A program made the position numbers and the translations under genes. The notes beneath the pieces are model-generated. The model did no database searches and was not told the DNA's origin. It worked only from the letters and a program-made list of their open reading frames with translations. 64,000 bases of DNA, taken from the NCBI GenBank assembly GCA_022818135.1, contig JAFMSR010000018.1:17839595-17903594 (forward strand). Direction: 5' to 3'. This document shows positions 37,541 through 48,665 of this stretch, in pieces (positions within the stretch are counted from its first letter, which is position 1; every line of letters begins with the position of its first letter). Origin of the DNA: Saxidomus purpurata. Its lineage: Eukaryota; Mollusca; Bivalvia; Venerida; Veneridae.

Positions 37541-37770
37541 CTAATGATGTCATTTATTTCTTGAATTTCTTCACCCAGAAAACGAAGAACAGCTGAAAGA
37601 AAGACCGCGACAGAAATGTAAAACATAAAACTATTTCCTATGGTGGCAATACTCAACATAATTCCACTCTGCAAAATGCAAAGCCAAAACATGTGACCAG
37701 TTGCCTCTTGGAACACGCTACTGACATGAATAAGATAGATTAAAAAGTTAAAAGGTATTGAAATATGCAT
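37486..37770 (-). pseudogene. Orphan membrane-like reading frame, doubtful
   Basis: A 94-codon minus-strand frame encodes two hydrophobic stretches (around 'FWLCILQSGIMLSIATIG' and 'FMFYISVAVFLSAVLRFLG') and then an acidic end 'GEEIQEIND'. It lies in block D, and its last third runs into the foldback element. The corresponding minus strand at 31.3 kb and 21.3 kb is broken by frameshifts and stops. Just 5' of the aligned part lies 'tttttaatctatcttattcatgtcag', which resembles a splice acceptor. It could be the relic of an exon from a duplicated membrane protein gene. It matches no family I can name, and chance is at least as likely. Confidence 0.2.
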
Positions 37771-38120
37771 GGTCCCGTAATGTTATGTGTTTCGTTTTGC
37801 GATATTGCTTGCACTGACATGATATTTGTAATTAACATTGCCTTTTGTAATCAATTATTACTGTAGTAATCTAATAAATGCTCAGCATCAAAGAAGTTTT
37901 GTTTAAGTTCTCCTTTGAGAAGTAAACATACATTATTTACCAGCCTACTTACTTGTTACAAAAAGGCATAATCACTTAATTCTGCCTCTGGGAAAACACT
38001 CCTCAATGTCCGTTCCGTTATTATAGTCTGAAACTTCTTGAATATTCTAACGCTCCGTTGAAAACACCGAGTAATTTGTCTTAGATTAGACAACACGGCT
38101 CAATGTATCAACTAATACTG
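37541..38120 (+). repeat. Duplicated block D, copy 3 (rest)
   Basis: 37620-37860 and on to 38110 align with 31330-31780 ('aaatgcaaagccaaaacatg', 'cactgacatgatattt', 'cctactt/cctaattacttgtta', 'ctgaaacttcttgaatattc'). This establishes the third duplication unit. Confidence 0.85.
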
Positions 38121-38399
38121 AGAAATTTAAATCGGAACAAACACCTGACTTATTAACCAAACCTGTTTAGTTTATCAGATTCATACTAGAGCATTTATCT
38201 GGTAAAGCTTAATAAAAAAGACCATTCAGATGCACCGTCACACAGTAGACAATTTAATTTATTTACAGAACAAAAATGAGCTTCTCCAACTTTTCTTTTG
38301 CGTTTTCCGATGTAATAATTGCAATTGTTAAAAAAGACAACAGTACTTTACTTTGAAGTTTAAAAACCCAGCATGTTTTTCACATAAATCTTGAAATCC

Positions 38400-38756
38400 G
38401 GAACTATTTTCTGTCTGTGAAGTAACGCAGACTGTAAAGGTTCATATAATGCATTTTCTTTCGTTCTTTGAGCTCCGTTTATGGAAATTATCTTGGGAAC
38501 CTGCTTATTTATACAGAAAATGACACGTAATTAATTGCATAAATCAAAGAAAATAACAAAAACATCTGTTTTGTTGCTAGAATATTGTTCGGTCTGTAGC
38601 AACTACGATTTATTCCTCCACCGAAACGCAACATTACATGCTTGCAAAATGGAAACAACGGAAGTTTATTACACATTTAACATGAGCAATTATTTTGGAA
38701 ATGGAAAAAGGGAAATCTGTCTGCTGTTATTATCAAATAAAGCCGCTGAATAAACA
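38400..38756 (+). repeat. Duplicated block E, copy 3
   Basis: Close match to 32690-33010 and 21880-22330. Uninterrupted here, which shows the pre-insertion state of the LINE-bearing copy at 33.0 kb. The 72-codon plus-strand frame at 38535-38753 is not conserved in the others. Confidence 0.9.
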
Positions 38757-39009
38757 TCATTTAATTTAAGAAAATGCATATTTTGCTCCACGTTAAATTC
38801 CCTAGAGCGCACTCATATAGTAAACGCACATTTGTTGTTTCTAAATTGTCACATGCTGATTGGTCCCGGGCTTTACGTACGTTGTATAAGAAGTTAACCT
38901 TGATTTATCATTTTAGATCATAGTTATCATTAAGAAATGCGAATATATATGGTATATAATATTTTATCGTTGAAACAGTACGTATGTATACATGTATGTT
39001 CACTATGTA

Positions 39010-39400
39010 TTAAAATTGTGATTTCATAACACGATGGATTTTTTCAATTTTTAAATAATAAACCAATAATCGTTGGTTGTACCCCAGCGTTAACTCTGCC
39101 GTAATCTAGGATTTAAAGGCGGATTTTCATTTTAAAATGTTCTGTTCTGTTAGGTTAGTCTTCTCAAATAAATTTTGCTTAATATACCAACTTTCTTCTG
39201 TCGTGCTTTCACTTGAGAATCAAGTCCTATATCTGAGAAATTCTGAAATCTAGACAGGTAGATTTCCTTCTTTGTTTTAAGTTTTTAAAGGTATAGGCGG
39301 ACATCCTAGGTAGTTGTTTGCAATGATGCCACCACAGTCGGACACAAATCTTAAACGGAACAAACAAACCAACATCGAAAATACAACAGTACCTGCTTAG
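39010..39400 (+). repeat. Duplicated block F, copy 3 (partial)
   Basis: 'actctgccgtaatctaggat', 'ttaaaggtataggcggacat', 'ggaacaaacaaacca' and 'aaaatacaacag' follow the order seen at 33.77-33.99 kb and 24.62-24.85 kb. The second half of F is missing. Confidence 0.8.
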
Positions 39401-39769
39401 TGTGATTTTTATGTCTTAACCGAAATGAAATACCTACATTTATTCTTTTTTATTGTTTACATAATATTAATCAATTATCCTGCTATCACATTTCCTTTGC
39501 TGTTTTTAATTGTTTCACCGATACAGGTTCACTTTTGAAGAATGGAATACATTTACCTTAATGTAGTAGGTTCGTTGCAAGATAATTGGGTTTTCTTTAT
39601 AATATTCAGTCGTAGCTCTGAAAATATGAATATTAACCAGTTGGTGACTGATCGCTAAGTTAGATCTATACCAAAAACCAAAGTACCTGTAACGTGCACT
39701 TTGCATAACTAATCGACATGATGGTATATGTGCTTACTTATACTTCAGTGTTTCAAGGATAAAAAGCTC
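39401..39769. other. Intergenic DNA, no feature seen
   Basis: Short minus-strand frame only, with no recognisable domain. Confidence 0.45.
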
Positions 39770-39832
39770 AAATGACGGAGAGACGAAAGGACAAAAGACG
39801 TACGTCCGCAGGGATACCTATTTGTTATATTA

Positions 39833-41060
39833 TAAACAAGAGGGCCATGATGGCCCTTTATCGCTCACCCGAGTACAACTGCTTTTAACAAAGTTGCTAG
39901 AAATCATCGAAACAACCTTTCTGACAAATTTCCAGAATATTTGGGCTGAAAATGTTACCTCTAGAGTGTTAACAAGGTTTTTCCATATTTGGGCTCTGTG
40001 ACCTAGTTTTTGACCCAAGATGACCCATATTCGAACTTGAGCTAGAAATCATAGAAACAACCTTTCTGACAAATTTGCAGGATATTTGGGCTGAAAACGT
40101 TACTTCTAGAGTATTAAGAAGGCTTTTCCATATTTGGGCCCTGTGACCTAGTTTTTGACCCCAGATGACCCATATTGAAACTTGAGCTAGAAATCAACCA
40201 AACAACCTTTCTGACAAATTTCAAAGATATCTGGGCTGAAAATGTAACATCTACAGTGTTAACAAGATTTTGCCATATTTGGGCTCTGTGACCTAGTTTT
40301 TGTCCCCAGATGACCCATATTCGAACTTGGGCTAGAAATCATCAAAACAACCTCTCTGACTTATTTCCAGGATATTTGGGCTGAAAATGTAACCTCTAGA
40401 GTATTAACAAGACTTTTCCATATTTGGACTCTGTGACCTAGTTTCCCCACCCCTTGACCCCAAATACCCATATTCGAACTTGGGCAAACGAACACCTCCT
40501 GACTTATTTCCAGGATATTTGGGCTGAAAATATGTAACCTCTTTAGAGTATTAACAAGGCTTTTCCATATTTGGACTCTGTGACCTAGTTTTTGACCCCA
40601 GATAACCCATATCCGAACTTGAGCTAGAAATCATCTTAACAACCTTTCTGACAAATTTCCAGGATATTTGAGCTGAAAATGTAACCTCTAGAGTGTAAAC
40701 AAGGTTTTTCCATATTTGGGCTGTGTGACCTAGTTTTTGACCCCAGGTGACCCATATTAAAACTTGAGCTAGAAATCAACCAAACAACCTTTCTGACAAA
40801 TTGCCAGGATATTTGGACTGAAACAGTAGCCTCTAGAGCCTTAACAAGATTTTTCTATTTTTGGGTCATGTGACCTAGTTTTTCATCCGAAATGATCCAT
40901 ATTCGAACTCGTCCGAGTAATTACTGGGACAAACATCCTGACCAAGTTTCGTGACAATTGAGGCAAAAATGTGACCACTAGAGTGTTAACGAACTAAGTG
41001 ACGACGGACGAGGACATTCATCGATCCTAATAGCTCACCCTGAGCCAGCTCAAGTGACCC
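39833..41060 (+). mobile_element. Bivalve dispersed repeat, 8 tandem units of about 145 bp
   Basis: Starts with 'acaagagggccatgatggcc' and 'ctttatcgctcaccc' and ends near 'gacgacggacgaggac' and 'atagctcaccc'. Between them are about eight units containing 'gctagaaatcatc', 'aacaacctttctgacaaatt', 'ccaggatatttgggctgaaa', 'cctctagagtgttaac' and 'gtgacctagtttttgacccc'. Units begin near 39890, 40041, 40186, 40330, 40473 (truncated), 40623, 40768 and 40910. It is inserted in a local duplication: sequence left (39770-39832) and right (41065 on) rejoins as 41670-41935. No protein is encoded. Confidence 0.88.
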
Positions 41061-41064
41061 CAAA

Positions 41065-41940
41065 AAATGGAAAGTTTTTTCGTTTACTCAAAAGCAAAAT
41101 AAAGTGTAACGTGAGACGTTAAAAAGACACGTCTAAACAATTAGAAGCAAAATTGATAATGGGAAGCAATACCAAAATTGATTATCTTTCTGGGGTTTTC
41201 TTATCTGCTAGTGTATATTTTGAAAAATGTAACTTGGTAGACACTCCCCAACGTGTATTATTTTGGCACACTTACTGTAAAAGTAAGAATTAGTTATAAG
41301 AACTCAAAGATGTCAATTTATCTCAAATCAAATGAGTTAAGGTATATACTTAAATGAAAACCGGTCGTTTTTGATAAACGTATATATGCTTGCAAGAGAA
41401 CATGTAGGCAAAATGCCATTTTAGCAGACTATCATCTTTCTGCTTTTTCATCTGCGTGACAGTCGCTTTGACAAAAGTGGTTCAAAACAGATTTAAAAGA
41501 TGTATACCTCCTTTTATTCTATAAGAAAGAAAAGTATGTGTATCAATGAAAATATATATGAACATAATAAAACTGATACTTTATGGTATAAATTCGGCAG
41601 ATAGGCGTATACCAAACTTCTACTTCATTGTGTCTAAAATAGAAGCATGAAAGTAGGTAGAGATTTATTTGGAAGATGGCGGATAGACAAAAGACGGACA
41701 TCCGCAGGAACACGTACTTAAAAAACTAAATTGAAAGTTAATTCGTTGACTAAAAAGCAAAACCAAGTGTAACTTTAGACGATAAGAAAACTATGCTTGT
41801 CAACATTCACGCCTACACGATTAGAAGCAAAATTTATTATGGGAAGCAATGCTAAATTGATTATCTTTCTGGGGTTTCCTAGTCTTCTTGTGTATATTTA
41901 GAAACATGTAACAAGCTAAACACTCACCATTGCCTACTAT
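41065..41940 (+). repeat. Local tandem duplication of about 660 bp
   Basis: 41085-41245 ('aagcaaaataaagtgtaac', 'ttagaagcaaaattgataat', 'ttgattatctttctgggg') repeats at 41745-41935. The preceding 'gacaaaagacgtacgtccgc' at 39788 has its partner at 41690. The bivalve repeat at 39.83 kb split the first copy after the duplication. Confidence 0.85.
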
Positions 41941-42450
41941 GCCAAATTATACTTTATTATGTCTAAAAAAGAAACTAAACGTAGGTAGAGATTTGTTCGG
42001 ACGGCACAATAAGTACGACAGTTGCATCAATATTGATGCTATTCCTGAACATTGAGTACTATTATATAGCAACGTTACCGTCAGATTACGGCGCACCTTC
42101 ACAGAATTAATATATGAAACAACCACACACGATATGTAAATGTATATAATAGAGGATCTTAAAGACGTATTTTATATTACTTCTAACTTATGTAGGAGTT
42201 ATCTCGGCATCGAGCTATTTTTCAAATCTTTTTAATTATCAAGTCTTATCCATACTTTCAATCTTCAGGTTTGGCACTTTAGATTGCTACTCTAATTGCT
42301 GTTTAAAACTCTCACTGTGATTATCTAAATTAACCCTCTCATTACAGCCCACGCTCGCTTTCGGTCCACAAAATAGGAATAAGTACTGCTCCATCTTGAT
42401 TTTGCAGTTTCATGTAGTTAAAGGCCATGCCTTATTTTAGCTGAAAATTT
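41545..42450 (+). repeat. Duplicated blocks G and H, copy 3
   Basis: Block G words ('taaattcggcagataggcg', 'taggtagagatttgttcgg', 'gatgctattcctgaa') match 25.6, 34.7 and 44.4 kb. Block H is at 42190-42450 ('caggtttggcactttagatt', 'attacagcccacgctcgc', 'aaaataggaataagtactg') and has its nearest match at 44700-45125. Confidence 0.85.
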
Positions 42451-44405
42451 GCTCGCCATATTGTTAATTGATTTGTATCTTTTTATCATGTTTAGAAAGT
42501 TTACAAACATTTTCATTTCGGAACACCTTTTTCTGTTTCTTCACAAATAACTCGTTGAATTTGGATACCCCGCTGTTTCTGAAGGATAAAATATGTTAAG
42601 CAATTTCAGTATTGGTATATTATCTTATTCATGCAAATAAAATGAAGTTATTGCGACTAGATTAAAAGAGAATACTTTTTGAAGATTCTTGAGTGAATAA
42701 GTAAAACAGTCTAACAACCTGCGATTGGGGAGGGGTTCATTACACTTAGTATAAATTTCCTGCTTAGGATCAATTTCCTTTCGCCGTTTAGTTAAGGGCC
42801 TTAACATTACTAATTTGTCTTTGATCACTTTTTTGGATATTATATATAGATTATAATTATACGAAAATACCAGCCCACTGGGACCTCATTTTTCAAGGGG
42901 ACAACTTTATTTGAAAAATGTTTGCATGTTGATTAAGTTGATTTCATGTTGATTAAGTTGATTATTTGTGTAAAATGAAATAAAATTCTGACAATTACTT
43001 TTAAACAGTTTTTTTTATTAATCAGGAAAGAGCCACTCATTTCTGAAGATATCAGTTTTCTTAAAACAGATATGATTCAGGACCATAACATTATTAATTG
43101 AACCAAATCCAATAAAATTCTGGTTATTAAGTAAGTCTCTATAAAAGTTATAAAAGGAAAACAATCCCATCCTACCAGGGATGGATTGTACAATTTTGTG
43201 AAGTTCAATAAACGTCCATTTTGATGATAATTTGTACCGCATACAAAGTGGATGTTTAAATCCATATATAATACATAAGAAAACTTGAGATTCATAACTC
43301 TTCTGGTTATGGTGGGCAATCCGATTGAAACTTGGCAGACCGCAATTCCCTACATAAGTTAACATTTGTATAATGTTTAATTGAAATAGCCCCACCTACT
43401 CCTTAGATATTACTCGGGACAGACGGAAGAACAATCGGATGGACGGAAAAGCGACAGGGAATAAACAAAAAAAACTACAAGGCACAGAGGCAAGCAGGGA
43501 ATAGGACAGAAAATACAAGTACAGGTAATGATAAAATATGTAAAGTAATCCATAAACATTATCAAACAAGTCAGACTTACACACAGATGAAAAGTTACTG
43601 CACACTGCAACCTAAAGGTTAACTATATCAATGCAACACCTTTGCCAAGCGCAAATATCACGTACACAAACAGAAAGTAGACACAACACAAAGCACTGAA
43701 CAAACACACATGTAAGTAAAATGCCGTACAACGAGGTTACTGCCCTGGAGCAATTATTTTCCCTATAGGGTGTAACATAGATGTAAACCTTCATGGGTTT
43801 TGTTTGTATGTGTGGGTCCACTATCCTCGTTCGCGGCTTAAAGCGGTCCGACCCGATCCTTCATGGGTAAAACACCTTATTACATTTAGATACTTAGTCC
43901 ATGTACTCATGAGCACATTTCTCTTGCTTTAATTGTTTGGAGCTTGACAAGACTTTCTCGAAATGTATAGGTTCACAAACGTTAAAAAACACAACATATA
44001 GCCTAAAAATGTCACGTATATGTTCAATAGTATGTTATAACCGCACTTGCCGAACTTGTTCTTTCACAGAATTGCCAGAAAAAGCATATTAAATTAGTCT
44101 TCATATCAAAAGTCTGACATGCCAGAAAGATTTCTCGTGCAATATTTATTAGCAACATTCATATCTCTGAAACAGAATGAGGAATCATCCAGCGTATGTA
44201 GCAGCAACAAGGCGCATATTTTTTATAAACATTTAAATAATGTACTCCTATAGAGATTACATTATATGCATTTACAAATATACATCTTAAACTTCTTGCG
44301 AACTTACTAGCATCGCTTTTATTCCCGTGACCTTCACTCCTGCAAGAGTTGTTGTAATCTGGGTTAAGAACGGTACCTGCTTTTACTGTGGCAGTAAGAA
44401 ACGAA
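42451..44405. repeat. First copy of a local duplication, no gene accepted
   Basis: 43560-44320 recurs, diverged, at 45480-46035. Shared words include 'ctcatgagcaca', 'tattaaattagt', 'aaaatttaaataatata/aacatttaaataatgta' and 'acttcttgc'. A 20-bp direct repeat 'catgttgattaagttgat' occurs twice at 42926-42962. The 125-codon minus-strand frame at 43018-43395 is the longest in the stretch. It contains part of a 'ggttatggtgggcaatccga' word typical of bivalve repeats and has no recognisable domain, so I do not call a gene. Confidence 0.55.
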
Positions 44406-45130
44406 ACTTTTATTCTCAATAAAATATAAACGAACAAAATAAAACTTCGTATCTTATGGTTTAAATTCGGCACATAGGCATTATGTCTCGGATAGAAGTA
44501 TAAAACTACTGAGATTTGTTCGATTGCATAACAAGTACGACAGTTGCTTCGATATGGATGCTGTTCCTGAAAATTAAGTACTATTAAATAGCGATGTTAC
44601 CATCAGCGTCAGACTCTACATCCAAGCCAGACTTTATGTTTGCTTCTTCACATAATTAATATAGGAAACAACTTTATTTATTAGCGGATCTAACATGTTT
44701 ATATTTAACTTCGTTTGTAGGCATCGAGTTGATTATTTCATATCTTTTAAATTATAACGCCTTACCTTCAGGTTTGGCACTTTAGATTGTTACTCAGGGG
44801 AGCGTTATCCATAATATATCTGAACCTGAATACACTATTGAATGATCGTGCATTTTGCAAATTTTCAAAATGTAATATCATCCGATTTAGTGCTCCGATT
44901 TTAGAAATTCTTTCAACAGTATGTTCCTCTTAACAAGTTCTTCATTTTAAATTCAAATCATTACCTGACTTGCCTTTCCCTTAAAAACTGTCACTGTGAT
45001 CACCAAAAATAACATACTCATTACAGCCCACACACGATTTCCTCAACAAAATAGGAACAAGTTTTGTTCCATGTGATGTTTGGCAGTTTCGTGCAGTCAA
45101 AGGTAATGCCTGATTTTAGCTGAAATTTGA
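44406..45130 (+). repeat. Duplicated blocks G and H, copy 4
   Basis: 44410-44660 matches G ('taaattcggcacataggca', 'actactgagatttgttcga', 'gatgctgttcctgaaaa'). 44700-45125 matches H ('caggtttggcactttagatt', 'ctcattacagcccacac', 'gcagtttcgtgcagtcaaag'). Nearest relative is copy 3 at 41.5-42.45 kb. Confidence 0.85.
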
Positions 45131-46060
45131 TTCCCCATATTCTTCGAGACTTTATGTATTTCTTATCATAACCTGTTCATTTTGGAAAGGTATTTTCAAT
45201 CTCGTAACAAATAAAAAATAGTACATTGTTCATGACTACATATTAGAGAGTCATTTCACAGATTTTTGACGATTTTTGTATGGGTAGAGGATATACCTTT
45301 AAACACAAAAACATAAAAGAGCATGAAATTAACTTGAAGACAAGTATTAACAATCTGCAATACGGTTCCCTCAAGCTGGGATTAAAGCATAAAACATATC
45401 AACTGGTAAATCATATAAAGTAAAATATAAACACTACCAAACACAGTACTCACCAACAGACAGACTTACACACAGAATATTGAATTCTACAACTATGAGA
45501 AAAGGCAGTAGACAATGTACACATTGCAGCCTAAACGTTAACCATATCGAGACAACACATTGCAGCCTAAACGTTAACTATATCAAGACAACACATTGGC
45601 CTAAACGTTAACTATATCAAGACAACACATTAGCGACGTACAAAGGGACAACAAATACAGAACATGTAGAAACAACACGCACCATGAACTCATGAGCACA
45701 CTCTCCTTTTTCTTGTTTTAATTGTTGAGAGGTTAAAAAGAGCTTTCAAAAATATATAGATCCACTAAACTATATAAACACAACAGAAAATCTAAACACG
45801 TTTGAAGATATGGCACAACATGTCCAAAGTATGGCTTATTAAATTAGTATTCAAATAAAAAAACCTTCTCGTAGCAACTTTCCGATCAGAAATGGTCCAA
45901 CGTGCCTGGCAGGAACAAGGTGCATAATTTTTATATGAAAATTTAAATAATATACTGCTATAAAGATTACATTCTGTGCATTTACATATATACTTCTTAA
46001 ACTTCTTGCAAAATAACTATCTGCTATGAGTGTACATTCCCTGTTAAACTGATATAGCGG
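45131..46060. repeat. Second copy of the 43.5-44.3 kb duplication
   Basis: 45480-46035 aligns with 43560-44320. The minus-strand frames at 45851-46063 and 44159-44473 share a run of similar residues ('FARSLR.I.VNA.NVI'). The base differences between them mostly change the residue (about one silent to eight changing), so there is no sign of coding constraint. Confidence 0.65.
45517..45636 (+). repeat. Minisatellite, about 37 bp unit, 3 copies
   Basis: 'gcctaaacgttaactatatc' plus 'aagacaacacatt' is repeated three times, the last lacking a few bases. The related sequence at about 43600 has a single unit, so the array expanded after the local duplication. Confidence 0.92.
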
Positions 46061-46485
46061 CATATGGTCGTCTTTGATATGGAAACTATTGAGACTAAAT
46101 ACTCTTAATATAAATAAATGTATATATTCTGGAGAAAAAAAATGTTACAAATAAACAATACTGATATGTTATATACGCACATTTGGAAACTAAAAATTAC
46201 ATTGACAAATGTAGGTGGAAGGATCTGATCCATCTTCATAATGGAAGCATGAAAGTGCACGCGTGTATCATAGCGGATGATAATGTTAACTTTGACAGTA
46301 CGTTCCTTGGACGTAGTCATCATAAACATTTGCTACAACGCAATAGCCGAATAATTCGATTAGAAATGTTTGTATGGCTTTCATTTAGCAACCAGTCATA
46401 CGTACGGGATATGACATTTAGTATAGTATCGGTATATAAAGCATAACATGGCTCCATTTAGAAGTTAATTATAAAAATTGGATGG

Positions 46486-46489
<4 letters not shown>
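46061..46489. other. Intergenic DNA, no gene accepted
   Basis: The 87-codon plus-strand frame at 46183-46446 overlaps a minus-strand frame of similar size. Neither has a recognisable domain. Confidence 0.45.
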
Positions 46490-46520
<31 letters not shown>

Positions 46521-46544
46521 AAATTTGAATAATAAAAAAAAAAA
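46490..46544. repeat. Poly(A) tracts (29 and 11 A)
   Basis: Runs of A at 46490-46518 and 46534-46544. They could be the tail of a decayed retroposed sequence ending here or simple slippage. Length in an assembly is uncertain. Confidence 0.9.
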
Positions 46545-46689
46545 GGCTTATTTCTATTATATTTAAATTACATTTGTTTCAAAAGTAATATCCCAAGTTA
46601 CTGAATACCTATTAAGGAACAATGAAGATTATGTAACAATTGCATGACGTACACACGTATCTCGATATAAGAAATTATTCGCCTTTCAG

Positions 46690-47030
46690 TACACTTAAAT
46701 CACGTTTAAGGCATGCGTTTAAAGCACCATTGTTCCGTCTGACGAAATGTTATACTCATTCTTCAAGCACGATTAAGAAATACGATGATTAGTTTTTCAG
46801 AAATCATCTCGGACAGAAACCCCAGTGTGAGTGTGGATGTCCTGTTGAACACTTTTTTCAATGTAACAAACATAGACTTTCTTTTTCCACCAAACTAGGC
46901 CACTCCGCCCTTTTAATATAGGCCAAATTTTATTTGGTAACACAAAAGCGATACTTTATGCAAAGATAGTAACGGAGTGGGCTTCCATGCAGTTCAGAAT
47001 GTTATCAAAAGCAATAATGAATTCATAGAA
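46690..47030 (+). pseudogene. LINE reverse transcriptase ORF2 C-terminus, degenerate
   Basis: In pieces of frame, 46815-46878 translates to RNPQCECGCPVEHFFQCNKH. This is the C-x-C-x-C-x3-H-x3-C-x3-H cysteine/histidine cluster that follows reverse transcriptase in many LINEs of the L2/CR1/jockey type. Upstream 'cgtttaaggcatgcg' gives RLRHA, the usual lead-in ('RLR.G.S.L..HL'). Downstream 'ILFGNTKAILYAKIVTEW' and a stop near 47027 resemble the usual terminal helix ('LL.G........N..I'). Stops and a frameshift lie between the pieces. It is a dead, 5'-truncated copy, and the exact clade cannot be set by eye. Confidence 0.7.
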
Positions 47031-47285
47031 CAATGAAAAATCCATATTCGAGTTCACATCCAATAATGTAACTACATGTAGCTTTTGTCTAATATGTGTA
47101 TATTTCACTATGCAAAATTTATATACAAGTAATTCCTGAATTTTGTGGCTACTGCTTTCTTTAAGATGTAGTTACCCATTTTTTTTCAAATACTGATTCT
47201 GTATTATAAAAATATAGTATGTATAAGAGATTGTTTTGTAAATTCACTTAAATATTGTTCGTAACAACCTTATAAGGGAAGAACC
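47031..47285 (+). other. Probable 3' UTR of the LINE relic
   Basis: Non-coding sequence directly after the LINE C-terminal stop ('tgtggctactgctttcttta', 'aaaaatatagtatgta'). It ends before block J begins at about 47290. No clear tail or target duplication found. Confidence 0.35.
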
Positions 47286-47289
47286 ATTT

Positions 47290-47490
47290 ACTGATGTTAA
47301 AAGAATTCATTGCGTGTTACTGTGAAACACGGCATATCTTTTAATGAATTTTATATTTCATTATTAGGCCTGTCTATTGTATAAATTTGGCATATACACG
47401 AATGCCACATTATGTTTTATTACACCGAGACTGCAAAAGTTGTAAAATTTAAGCGCAAGGCACTTAAAACAGCAGTCTCGATTTTCATGT
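47290..47490 (+). repeat. Duplicated block J, copy 2
   Basis: 'attgcgtgttactgtgaaac' and 'tttaatgaattttatatttcatta', with downstream 'gcacttaa', match 26430-26630. Confidence 0.8.
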
Positions 47491-47499
47491 TCCAATTTA

Positions 47500-47930
47500 A
47501 GCAATGTTTCACCGGGAATCATTTCCTACAAGACGCCAAAACTTTCTGAAAGCTCAGTCAAAGCAGTTTTAAACACAATAATCACGAGTGTAATAAAATG
47601 AAAGTAGGGCTTGGTCCTTTATAAAGTTGGTTTCAGTAATTTTGTGCACGATGTTAAAGATATCCATGCACGAGCAGCAATTAAAAAAATATTTTCATTT
47701 GTATCTTTGCATACCATTTGTGTACTTGCATAAGACTACGTATCAGAAACTAAAATAATAATATTATATCGTGATGACAAAGACAGGGCCAATCTTCAGT
47801 GTCAGAAGCCATGACACTATATCTCCTTTATATTCAATCGAAGGATTTAATCGAAACTTTGCTCATATGTTCATCTCGTCGCTCCATACCCGGTTTCGGA
47901 CTTTGTATGCATCGTGTGCATGGCAATACT
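47500..47930. other. Intergenic DNA, no gene accepted
   Basis: The 89-codon frame at 47771-48040 has no recognisable domain and runs into the minisatellite. Confidence 0.45.
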
Positions 47931-47934
47931 CCAT

Positions 47935-48175
47935 TCACCTGATTAGGCAATCGTGTAGTATATATTGCCTGATGGATGGAGATTATGTTCAGGACAGCGT
48001 CTTGCAAATAAGGAAGATCAGTATATTACCCAGTAAATAAGACGTTATTTAGTATATAGACTGGTATATAAGGAGATTCATGTACTCAGGATGAAGCAGT
48101 CGTTCAGTATATTACCGGGTAAATATGGCAGTTGTTTAGTATATTGCCTGATAAAATAAGAGAGGCAGTTGCCAT
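47935..48175 (+). repeat. Minisatellite of the 52.7-55.2 kb family, small array
   Basis: About seven imperfect units of the theme 'gttcagtatattacc' plus 'gggtaaatatggca'. The same theme and orientation are found in the large array at 52.7 kb. It is directly followed by the 'gttgccatgaaaaa...gatggcg' family. Confidence 0.8.
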
Positions 48176-48665
48176 GAAAAATTGCAAGATGGCGTCCAAA
48201 ATGGATGCCGTTCTTCACAATGATTGGTTCTTAATCTAGTTAAGGTATAAAATATGGGAAATTTAAGGGAAAAGAAGGTGCAAAAATAACACACATATTG
48301 AGCATTGTGTAGTAAGCAAGCTCTAACTAAATAGGATATTTTGAGTTTCCTACAAGGTCCTTATCCAGATCATCTCAAAGGTAAAAAGGAAAAAAATCAC
48401 TGATTCGCCTCATTACTTCTTCTGTTGATTCAAAACTATATGAACAAGCAAATGTTTGATATCATATTAATAATATAAAACAGACATACACTTAGTTTTT
48501 ACCACTTGTGTAAATAAAATTAGTTGCCATGAAAAAATGCAGGATGGCGTGCAAAATGGCTGCCGTTTTTCACAACAGCAGGATCTTATACATGTCAAGG
48601 TATAAACTATTAAACTTATGAGAAAGAACGTGCAAATGAAATATGAATAAGCATTTGTACAAAGA
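48176..48665 (+). repeat. Dispersed 350-400 bp repeat, two direct units
   Basis: 'agttgccatgaaaaattgca', 'agatggcgtccaaaatgg' and 'aaggtataaa...aaaagaaggtgcaaaa' at 48170-48310 recur at 48525-48660. The same family appears in reverse orientation as several units at 50.9-52.56 kb. Confidence 0.85.

Noticed and set aside
39833..41060. Regular 145-bp units as a CRISPR-like array
   Set aside because: Whole units repeat with no unique spacers. This is a eukaryotic dispersed repeat with internal tandem units.
43018..43395. 125-codon minus-strand frame as a gene
   Set aside because: No recognisable domain. It overlaps another frame of similar size on the same strand and contains a word typical of dispersed bivalve repeats.
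44159..46063. Two minus-strand frames (44159-44473 and 45851-46063) sharing residues like FARSLR.I.VNA.NVI, as candidate paralogous exons
   Set aside because: They lie in a duplicated segment, and codon by codon the differences are mostly amino-acid changing (about one silent to eight changing). That is what neutral non-coding duplication gives. No family match.
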